Of a DNA stretch of 6,162 nt, positions 1 to 5,130 are shown one piece after another. The stretch is from Deltaproteobacteria bacterium. GTDB taxonomy: Bacteria; Desulfobacterota; G020345765. Location of the stretch: positions 1-6,162 of the forward strand of contig JAUWWP010000185.1 of assembly GCA_030616835.1 (NCBI GenBank). The letters run 5' to 3'. Numbering within the stretch: the stretch's first letter is position 1; each line of letters starts with the position of its first letter. Made by a program: the position numbers and the translations under genes. Under the pieces are notes generated by a model, which saw only the letters and a program-made list of their open reading frames with translations, searched no databases and was not told the origin of the DNA.

Positions 1-72
1 CTCCATCAGGAATCCCTTCGCTGGCTGAGCTCCCTTCCCATTAACCTACCATATTTCAGTATCATAAAAAAT
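1..72. other. Edge segment, no supported gene
   Basis: This short stretch beyond the groEL terminator cannot be assigned. Two readings are possible. On the plus strand one frame is open from the edge to a TAA at 42-44, which could be the last 13 codons of a gene converging on groEL. On the minus strand an ATG at 6-4 is preceded, six bases upstream, by an AAGGGA that could be a ribosome binding site, so a gene could start there with only two codons visible. Neither has enough sequence to be called. Confidence 0.3.
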
Positions 73-113
73 AAAAAGCCTCCATCCCGAATTCCTCGGA
101 ATGGAGGCTTTTT
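73..113 (-). terminator. Rho-independent terminator of groESL, probably bidirectional
   Basis: The arms GCCTCCAT (78-85) and ATGGAGGC (101-108) pair perfectly. The stem extends outward through A/T pairs to 73 and 113. After one mismatch (86/100) a further four pairs (87-90 with 96-99) close on a five-base loop. Read on the minus strand, the stem follows the groEL stop codon by about 24 bases and ends in a run of T. Read on the plus strand it also ends in six T. It can therefore stop transcription from both sides, which would suit a convergent gene left of the window, though none is proven. Confidence 0.93.
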
Positions 114-136
114 TCTGAAACAGAGCCGGCAGCCTT

Positions 137-1768
137 TTAGTACATTCCCCCTCCCATTCCTCCCGGAGGCATTGGAGGCATATCCTTCTTCTCTTCCGGC
201 TTCTCGGCCACCATCGCTTCGGTAGTCACCATCAGGGAGGATACACTGGCCGCATTCTGGAGGGCGCAGCGCACAACCTTAGTGGGATCGACAACCCCGG
301 CCTCTATCAGGTCCTCATAGACTTCGGTTTCGGCATTTAATCCAATGTTTCCCTTCTCCTTTTTAACCCGATCTACCGCAATTGAGCCTTCAATCCCGGC
401 ATTCTCCGCAATCCAGCGAATAGGCTCCTCCAGGGCTTTCTTCACAATATTCACCCCAATTTTTTCATCCCCTTCTAATTTTAACTTATCCAAAGCCGGG
501 ATCGTCCGGAGCAGGGCTACTCCCCCTCCGGCAACGATTCCCTCCTCAACCGCGGCCTTGGTAGCATTCAGGGCATCCTCAACCCGGGCCTTCCTTTCCT
601 TCATCTCGGTCTCGGTGGCCGCACCTACATTGATCTCGGCAACTCCTCCCACCAGCTTTGCCAGCCTCTCCTGAAGCTTTTCTTTATCATAGTCCGAGGT
701 AGTCTCTTCGATCTGGGCCCGGATCGTCTTGATCCTTCCTTCCAGATCCGACTTCTTCCCGGCACCATCAATGATGGTGGTATTGTCTTTATCAATATTG
801 ATCTTACGAGCCTTACCCAGATCATTCAAGGTAACGCTCTCCAGCTTAATTCCCAACTCCTCGGCGAACATCTTTCCTCCGGTGAGAATGCTGATATCCT
901 CGAGCATTGCCTTACGGCGATCCCCGAAACCCGGGGCCTTCACGGCCGCGCAGTTTAAAGTCCCTCGAATCTTATTAACCACCAGGGTAGCCAGGGCCTC
1001 TCCCTCTATATCCTCAGAGATGATCAGCAAGGGCTTGCCCGATCTTGCCACCTGTTCCAGAAGGGGGAGAAGATCCTTCATATTGCTGATCTTCTTCTCA
1101 TGCAGCAGAATGTAAGGCTCCTCGAGGGAGCATTCCATCTTCTCCGCATCGGTAACGAAGTAGGGAGACAGATAACCCCGGTCAAACTGCATACCTTCCA
1201 CCACATCCAGAGTGGTCTCCATACTTTTGGCCTCCTCCACCTGGATCACCCCTTCTTTTCCCACCTTTTCCATCGCCTCGGCAATGATCTCGCCGATCTT
1301 GGCATCATTATTGGCAGAGATAGTCCCCACCTGGGCAATCTCCTTTCGCTCCTTGGTTGGCTTACTGATCTTCTTCAGTTCCTCTACCACTGCTTCCACT
1401 GCCTTCTCGATCCCCCGCTTGAGCGCCATTGGGTTGCTTCCGGCAGCAACCATCTTGCAACCCTCCCGAAAGATTGCCTCGGCTAAAATGGTGGCAGTGG
1501 TAGTCCCGTCTCCGGCTACATCACTAGTCTTACTGGCCACCTCCTTCACCATCTGTGCTCCCATGTTCTCGAACTTATTCTCCAGCTCTATCTCCTTAGC
1601 CACGGTTACCCCATCCTTGGTAACGGTAGGAGAGCCGAAGGATTTCTCCAGGATGACATTTCTTCCCTTGGGGCCCAGGGTAACCTTTACTGCACCAGCC
1701 AGGGTGTTGACCCCCTTCATAACGAGATTTCGGCCTTCCTGCTCGAATTTGATCTCTTTAGCCGCCAT
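137..1768 (-). CDS. groEL: Chaperonin GroEL (Hsp60), 60 kDa subunit
   Basis: GroEL is the cytoplasmic ATP-dependent chaperonin: two stacked seven-subunit rings that enclose unfolded proteins under a GroES lid. The 543-residue product is full length and keeps E. coli numbering almost throughout. ATP-site residues are present: D52 in KDG, GDGTTT at 86-91 with D87, D398 in VEDAL, and GGG at 414-416. The family signature AAVEEGIVAGGG lies at 405-416. Apical residues that bind substrate and GroES are conserved: Y199, Y203, F204, L234, L237, L259, V263 and V264. The C terminus is a short Gly-Met tail ending GGMGGGMY, preceded by an acidic/lysine stretch and MPPMPP. The ATG is fixed by a strong ribosome binding site and by alignment to the family start MAAKEI. 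It is the second gene of the groES-groEL operon, 104 bases after groES, and is followed by a terminator. Control is inferred to be through HrcA at the CIRCE element upstream of groES. Nothing is missing or frameshifted. Confidence 0.99.
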   Translation of the reverse strand: MAAKEIKFEQEGRNLVMKGVNTLAGAVKVTLGPKGRNVILEKSFGSPTVTKDGVTVAKEIELENKFENMGAQMVKEVASKTSDVAGDGTTTATILAEAIFREGCKMVAAGSNPMALKRGIEKAVEAVVEELKKISKPTKERKEIAQVGTISANNDAKIGEIIAEAMEKVGKEGVIQVEEAKSMETTLDVVEGMQFDRGYLSPYFVTDAEKMECSLEEPYILLHEKKISNMKDLLPLLEQVARSGKPLLIISEDIEGEALATLVVNKIRGTLNCAAVKAPGFGDRRKAMLEDISILTGGKMFAEELGIKLESVTLNDLGKARKINIDKDNTTIIDGAGKKSDLEGRIKTIRAQIEETTSDYDKEKLQERLAKLVGGVAEINVGAATETEMKERKARVEDALNATKAAVEEGIVAGGGVALLRTIPALDKLKLEGDEKIGVNIVKKALEEPIRWIAENAGIEGSIAVDRVKKEKGNIGLNAETEVYEDLIEAGVVDPTKVVRCALQNAASVSSLMVTTEAMVAEKPEEKKDMPPMPPGGMGGGMY

Positions 1769-1772
1769 TTAA

Positions 1773-1780
1773 TCCTCCTT
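1773..1780 (-). promoter_or_regulatory. Ribosome binding site of groEL
   Basis: On the minus strand this reads AAGGAGGA, four bases before the ATG. It is a near-complete complement of the 16S rRNA 3' end, in keeping with high expression. It lies only eight bases downstream of the hairpin at 1789-1809, so folding of that hairpin could affect ribosome access. Confidence 0.93.
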
Positions 1781-1788
1781 TTTTAAGT

Positions 1789-1809
1789 AAGCTCGAATAT
1801 TTCAAGCTT
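1789..1809 (-). other. Hairpin just upstream of the groEL ribosome binding site
   Basis: In the groESL mRNA this segment folds as nine base pairs (1809-1801 with 1797-1789) around a three-base loop. One of the pairs is a G-U wobble (1804/1794), so the stem is fully paired only in the minus-strand RNA and has a mismatch in the opposite strand. There is no T-tract after it, so it is not a terminator. A role in groEL translation or in mRNA processing is inference; an AT-rich chance fold is possible. Confidence 0.5.
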
Positions 1810-1834
1810 TAGTTCTATAACTCCCAATTTCTTT

Positions 1835-1872
1835 ACCCCGTTAGAAAGCCCCGTGTGTGCTTCTAACGGGGT
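1835..1872 (-). other. Perfect 12-bp hairpin directly after the groES stop
   Basis: Inverted repeats ACCCCGTTAGAA (1835-1846) and TTCTAACGGGGT (1861-1872) pair without error around a 14-base loop. The stem starts at the base next to the groES TAA. On the minus strand the downstream side reads AAAGAAATT with no run of T, and the plus strand has none either, so it does not look like an efficient intrinsic terminator. An mRNA-stabilising 3' structure for groES or a processing site between the two cistrons is the likeliest role. Processing of groESL mRNA between the cistrons is known in some bacteria, such as Agrobacterium. Partial termination that sets the groES to groEL ratio cannot be excluded. 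Confidence 0.8.
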
Positions 1873-2163
1873 TTACTTCTCGATTATGCCCAGGACCTCT
1901 TCTTCCCGCACAATCAGATGCTCTTCCCCCCCGATCTTGATGTCAGTCCCGGCATACTTGGCAAATAGGATCTTATCGCCCACTTTTACATCCAACGGAA
2001 GAACCTTACCGTCCTCCAGTACCTTTCCCTTGCCCACGGCTACTACCTTCCCTTCCATTGGCTTTTCCTTGGCCGAATCCGGGATAATAATCCCTCCTTT
2101 ACTCTTCTCTTCCTCGTCAATACGTTTGACGAGAATCCGATCTTGCAATGGCCGAATCTTCAT
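1873..2163 (-). CDS. groES: Co-chaperonin GroES (Hsp10)
   Basis: GroES forms the seven-subunit lid that caps the GroEL ring and closes the folding chamber in the cytoplasm. The product is 96 residues, the usual length. The N terminus carries the family signature around IRPLQDRILVKR (residues 3-14). The mobile loop lies at about 17-34, with GGIIIP at 23-28 as the GroEL-contacting tripeptide region, equivalent to GGIVLT in E. coli. The core strand VGDKILFAKYAGT (61-73) and the C-terminal VREEEVLGII are also typical. The ATG is supported by AAGGAG ten bases upstream. It is the first gene of the operon. Upstream lie an 83-base leader, a perfect CIRCE operator and a candidate promoter; downstream is a strong hairpin, then groEL. 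Heat-inducible repression by HrcA is inferred from the operator. Confidence 0.99.
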   Translation of the reverse strand: MKIRPLQDRILVKRIDEEEKSKGGIIIPDSAKEKPMEGKVVAVGKGKVLEDGKVLPLDVKVGDKILFAKYAGTDIKIGGEEHLIVREEEVLGIIEK

Positions 2164-2173
2164 TCTTTTCTAT

Positions 2174-2179
2174 CTCCTT
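2174..2179 (-). promoter_or_regulatory. Ribosome binding site of groES
   Basis: AAGGAG on the minus strand, ten bases before the groES ATG, within a purine-rich stretch (GAGGAAAGGAGATAG). The spacing is slightly long but usable. It is weaker than the unexplained nine-base match further upstream at 2232-2240. Confidence 0.8.
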
Positions 2180-2202
2180 TCCTCTTTTGGTTTATAAAAG
2201 AT

Positions 2203-2240
2203 TCAGGTATTGATAAGTATACCTACCACTTACCTCCTTT
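2203..2240 (-). promoter_or_regulatory. Orphan Shine-Dalgarno match and possible 8-codon leader ORF in groES 5' UTR
   Basis: On the minus strand 2240-2232 reads AAAGGAGGT, a nine-base perfect complement of the usual 16S rRNA 3' end, yet groES starts about 70 bases further on. The only nearby start is a GTG at 2229-2227, three bases after GGAGG, which opens an eight-codon frame (M V G I L I N T) ending in TGA at 2205-2203. Its spacing is shorter than normal. The same stretch contains a six-pair hairpin (AGGTAT 2205-2210 with ATACCT 2219-2224). It could be a leader peptide, a ribosome standby or mRNA-protecting site, or chance. Only the sequence match is certain. Confidence 0.35.
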
Positions 2241-2246
2241 ACTTAA

Positions 2247-2273
2247 TTAGCACTCTTTCCCCAAGAGTGCTAA
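2247..2273 (-). promoter_or_regulatory. CIRCE operator (HrcA binding site)
   Basis: TTAGCACTC (2247-2255), nine bases, GAGTGCTAA (2265-2273) match the CIRCE consensus at every position, including spacer length. CIRCE is the operator for the heat-shock repressor HrcA, whose folding depends on GroEL, giving feedback control. It lies between the candidate promoter and groES, beginning about at the predicted transcription start, as is usual. HrcA in this organism is inferred; the gene is not in the window. Confidence 0.98.
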
Positions 2274-2457
2274 CCAGCTATATTAACATTCAATCTCTAT
2301 TAATCAAGTTTTAAAATCAGCTAATAATTGTAGTTATAACACAAAATTATTAATTTTAAACTAAAAATTGGTGTATTCTAAAATTTTACTCGAAATTACT
2401 TACTTTTAGTCATGTTTCTTCGATATAATTAACCTCTCTCTCCCAGATGTTACAGGC
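2274..2457. other. AT-rich spacer between priA and the groESL operator
   Basis: This gap is far richer in A and T than the genes on both sides, with tracts such as AAAATTATTAATTTTAAA. No open frame of useful length is present on either strand. It holds the candidate groESL promoter at its left end; the A/T tracts upstream of it could serve as an UP element. I see no GC-rich hairpin followed by T after the priA stop, so read-through from priA into groESL is possible. Confidence 0.6.
2280..2307 (-). promoter_or_regulatory. Candidate sigma-70-type promoter of groESL
   Basis: On the minus strand a -35 TTGATT (2307-2302) and a -10 TAATAT (2285-2280) are separated by 16 bases. Each hexamer matches the housekeeping consensus at four of six positions. 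The predicted start falls at about 2273, the first base of CIRCE, the arrangement expected for HrcA-controlled promoters. Other pairings are possible in such AT-rich sequence. Confidence 0.6.
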
Positions 2458-4920
2458 TTACATCATACTGCGGGGATCAAAATCCGCCTCCACCTTTACT
2501 TCTTTTGAAAGATTCTCTGATAAACTCTTTCCGATAACCTCTTTGACATAATAATGGAGGTAACGAGGATTCTTTCCCTTAATCAATATCTGCCAACGAT
2601 GCCTTCCCCTGATTTTGGACCGCGGGGCCGGGGCCGGCCCTAATACCTGAATGTTTTGGGCATATTCTGACTTTTCTCTAAGCCACTTCTGGAAAGATCT
2701 CCCCAGCTTCTCTGCCATCCCTTTAGTCCTATCCTCACTATTCCCACTTATTTTGATCAGCACCAGGCGGCAATAAGGGGGGTAGAAAAGCTCCTTTCTC
2801 TGAGAGATTTCCTGATTATAGAAGCTCTGATAATCATGCTGCCGGGCAAATTGAATACTGTAGTGCTCCGGATTGAAGCTCTGGATGATAACCTTCCCCG
2901 CAGCCTTTCCCCTCCCTGCCCTTCCCGCAACCTGAGTAAGCAGTTGAAAAGTCCTTTCACTGGCCCGGAAGTCAGGGAAATTCAGGGAAAAATCAGCGGA
3001 GATCACCCCTACTAAGGTGACATTGGGATAGTCCAACCCCTTGGTTACCATTTGAGTGCCGATAAGAATATCTACCTCACCCTTATTAAATCTTTCTAAG
3101 ATCATCTGATGAGCATGCTTACGGGTAGTAGTATCCCGATCCATCCGAGTTGCCCGGGCTTCCGGAAAGCTTCTTTTTATTTCCTCTTCTAATCTTTCAG
3201 TTCCCAGGCCTAATAGCTCAACTTGCACTCCCTTACAGTTCGGGCAGAAAGTAGGGGCAGGAAGGCTATAGTTGCAATAATGGCAGATGAGCTCCCTTTC
3301 CCGGGAATGATAAATTAGCGAGACACTACAGTTCGGGCAGGTGAAGACATAGCCGCATTCTCGACAGAGAACGAATGGGGCAAAGCCCCGACGATTTAGG
3401 AAAAGAATTGCCTGCCCCCCGCTGGCAAGATTAGCATTAATGGCCTCCCGGAGCCGGGGAGAGATGCTTTCTCCCCTCTTTCGTTTATCCTCCTTTAGAT
3501 CCACCAGCTCCACTGGGGGCAAAGTGCTCTCTCCTATTCGCTCCGGCAGCTTCAGCAATTTGAACCTCCCTTTCACGGCATTATGATAGGACTCCAGGGA
3601 GGGGGTTGCCGACCCCAGCACTGCCACTCCCCGGGAAAGCTTTGCCCGGAGAACCGCCAGGTCCCGTGCATTATATTTAAGCCTTTCTTCCTGCTTATAT
3701 GAATTATCGTGTTCCTCATCAACGATGATCATCCTCAAGTTTTCCAAGGGGGCAAAGATGGCCGAGCGGGCACCAATAGTGATCTTCACCTCCCCCCTTT
3801 TTATCCTCCGCCACTCATCGTATCTCTCCCCTTCGGAAAGACCACTGTGCAGAACGGCAATACCATCCCCGAAGCGGGCCCGAAAACGGCTTATTAACTG
3901 GGGAGTGAGCGAGATCTCCGGTACCAGAACCAGCGCCTCTCCTCCTGAGCTCAATACCTCCGTAATCGCCTGAAGGTAAACCTCGGTCTTGCCGCTGCCG
4001 GTAATTCCGTAAATGAGAAAGGGAGAGAAATTTTGGGATCTTAACCCCTGGCATATCTGCTCAAGTGCCTTTCTCTGATGGTGAGTCAAATGATGGGGCG
4101 AATCTCTATTCACCTCCTGCTCAAAGAGGGGGCTTCGATAAGCCTCCTGGGTAACTAAAGAGACCAATCCTCTCTGCTCGAGCCTCTTCAGACAGGAGGT
4201 GGCAGATCTGAGCTCCCGGGTGAGCTGGGAGAGAGACATCCTCTTCTGCTCCTTAAGCATCTGGTAGAGCCTCCACTGACCAGGTGCCCTTTCTTTCATC
4301 TCCCGGATAACCACGGGAGCGGGGTCCTCCTCTCTGAGGATCGCCACTGTCTCCATCTTGGGCCTTGTCTTGGGGGAACTCAACCTTAGATCCAAAGAAA
4401 TCAGCCCCTCACTCTTAAGGCAGTAAAGTGAATGGTGAGCTTCCTTTCCCGAGAATCTTTTCAGGATCTGGCGCAGTGAGCTCCGGTTAGCTTCGGCAAT
4501 CCTGTCTAGAATTCTGGCTCGAAGACACTTACTGTCCAGAGTCTCCCGAGCCTCCTTTCCTTTCTGGGTAAGGGATATCTGCTGGTAACTCTCGATATTT
4601 ATCCCCCCGGGGAGGGCGGTCTTCAGAACCTCTCCTAAGGGGAAGAAATAATAATCAGCAACCCAACTGAAAAACCTGAGTAAATTCTTGCTGAACAGGG
4701 ATTCTTCATCAAGGATATCAATAATCTCTTTTATCTCAGTAAGCTCTACCGTTCGGGGAAAGCCCAGAACATATCCGGTCACCCGGCGGCCTCGGAAAGG
4801 CACCAACACCCTCTTTCCCACTTCAATGCTGGCTCCCAGCCTCTCCGGGATTGAATATAGGAACGATCTATCAACGGGAAGGCTGATTGCTACTTCAGTG
4901 TAAGCCTTTTCTTTACTCAC
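2458..4920 (-). CDS. priA: Primosomal protein PriA, replication restart helicase
   Basis: PriA recognises stalled or collapsed replication forks, unwinds DNA 3' to 5' and loads the restart primosome. The 820-residue product shows the full family order. The N-terminal 3'-DNA-binding domain is about 1-105, followed by a winged-helix region at about 130-260. Helicase lobe 1 has Walker A GITGSGKT (305-312), DEEH (401-404) and GSATPSLE (436-443). The zinc-binding domain has eight cysteines in four CxxC pairs: 519/522, 528/531, 546/549 and 559/562. Lobe 2 has GTQMVTKGLD (621-630) and QVAGRAGRG (663-671). The C-terminal domain ends DFDPRSMM. It is longer than E. coli PriA (732), and nearly all the extra length lies before Walker A (K311 here, K230 in E. 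coli), resembling longer forms such as B. subtilis PriA. The start is GTG, supported by a weak AGGGT and by alignment; no upstream in-frame extension is needed. It is divergent from the glycosyltransferase and lies upstream of groESL on the same strand. Confidence 0.98.
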   Translation of the reverse strand: MSKEKAYTEVAISLPVDRSFLYSIPERLGASIEVGKRVLVPFRGRRVTGYVLGFPRTVELTEIKEIIDILDEESLFSKNLLRFFSWVADYYFFPLGEVLKTALPGGINIESYQQISLTQKGKEARETLDSKCLRARILDRIAEANRSSLRQILKRFSGKEAHHSLYCLKSEGLISLDLRLSSPKTRPKMETVAILREEDPAPVVIREMKERAPGQWRLYQMLKEQKRMSLSQLTRELRSATSCLKRLEQRGLVSLVTQEAYRSPLFEQEVNRDSPHHLTHHQRKALEQICQGLRSQNFSPFLIYGITGSGKTEVYLQAITEVLSSGGEALVLVPEISLTPQLISRFRARFGDGIAVLHSGLSEGERYDEWRRIKRGEVKITIGARSAIFAPLENLRMIIVDEEHDNSYKQEERLKYNARDLAVLRAKLSRGVAVLGSATPSLESYHNAVKGRFKLLKLPERIGESTLPPVELVDLKEDKRKRGESISPRLREAINANLASGGQAILFLNRRGFAPFVLCRECGYVFTCPNCSVSLIYHSRERELICHYCNYSLPAPTFCPNCKGVQVELLGLGTERLEEEIKRSFPEARATRMDRDTTTRKHAHQMILERFNKGEVDILIGTQMVTKGLDYPNVTLVGVISADFSLNFPDFRASERTFQLLTQVAGRAGRGKAAGKVIIQSFNPEHYSIQFARQHDYQSFYNQEISQRKELFYPPYCRLVLIKISGNSEDRTKGMAEKLGRSFQKWLREKSEYAQNIQVLGPAPAPRSKIRGRHRWQILIKGKNPRYLHYYVKEVIGKSLSENLSKEVKVEADFDPRSMM

Positions 4921-4925
4921 TATTT

Positions 4926-4930
4926 ACCCT
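4926..4930 (-). promoter_or_regulatory. Weak ribosome binding site supporting the priA GTG start
   Basis: On the minus strand AGGGT lies five bases before the GTG at 4920-4918. The match to the Shine-Dalgarno consensus is modest. Together with GTG initiation it suggests low translation of PriA, as suits a protein needed in few copies. Confidence 0.5.
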
Positions 4931-4963
4931 GTGGCTATAACCTACTTCTTCAACTGCTCTATT

Positions 4964-4969
4964 TTTATA
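4964..4969 (-). promoter_or_regulatory. Possible -10 element of a priA promoter
   Basis: TATAAA on the minus strand, 43 bases upstream of the priA GTG, resembles a -10 hexamer at five of six positions. No good -35 is seen at 16-18 bases; TTCTTT at 4992-4987 is the nearest. Low confidence because the region is AT-rich. Confidence 0.3.
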
Positions 4970-5018
4970 TCACAGAAAGCGAAGGAAAAGAAGGGTATTG
5001 GCGACCGCAATTCTTTCC

Positions 5019-5047
5019 TTGAATATCTACCTGTTATATACTATATT
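5019..5047 (+). promoter_or_regulatory. Candidate promoter of the glycosyltransferase gene
   Basis: TTGAAT (5019-5024, four of six) and TATATT (5042-5047, five of six) are separated by exactly 17 bases, the optimal sigma-70 spacing. The predicted start near 5054 gives a leader of about 77 bases that contains the palindrome at 5061-5076. It shares the intergenic gap with whatever promoter drives priA. Confidence 0.65.
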
Positions 5048-5060
5048 TAGTGGCAAAAAG

Positions 5061-5076
5061 AGCAGATTAATCTGTT
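5061..5076. repeat. Palindrome in the glycosyltransferase leader
   Basis: The core CAGATTAATCTG (5063-5074) is a perfect 12-base palindrome; the flanking bases extend it to 16 with one G/T mismatch. It begins about seven bases after the predicted transcription start. The position fits an operator for a dimeric regulator. A perfect palindrome has no loop, so it is a poor RNA hairpin. The regulator is unknown and chance in AT-rich DNA is possible. Confidence 0.4.
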
Positions 5077-5113
5077 ATTTGCCCGGGACATAATTAAGTA
5101 ATTTTGGCTTAAA

Positions 5114-5120
5114 TAAGGAG
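5114..5120 (+). promoter_or_regulatory. Ribosome binding site of the glycosyltransferase
   Basis: TAAGGAG lies ten bases before the ATG at 5131. An in-frame TAG at 5125-5127 rules out any start further upstream, so this site and the ATG define the start. Confidence 0.8.
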
Positions 5121-5130
5121 AACTTAGACG

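Noticed and set aside
1212..1772. Long open frame of 186 codons on the plus strand opposite the 5' part of groEL
   Set aside because: It is fully antisense to an intact, highly conserved groEL. Its composition (Ser, Ala, Thr, Pro, Leu) is what the reverse complement of this gene gives. No ribosome binding site or family resemblance was seen. Other plus-strand frames opposite groEL, groES and priA were rejected for the same reason.
1835..1872. The groES-groEL hairpin as an intrinsic terminator
   Set aside because: There is no run of T after the stem on either strand, and groEL has no visible promoter of its own in the spacer, so full termination here would silence it.
2379..2388. TAAAATTTTA palindrome after priA as a terminator
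   Set aside because: It is a ten-base A/T palindrome with no loop, no G-C pairs and no adequate T-tract; expected by chance in such AT-rich sequence.
3260..3365. Cluster of CxxC motifs in priA as a separate zinc-finger protein or insertion
   Set aside because: The four CxxC pairs are the normal zinc-binding domain of PriA between the helicase motifs and are in frame with it.
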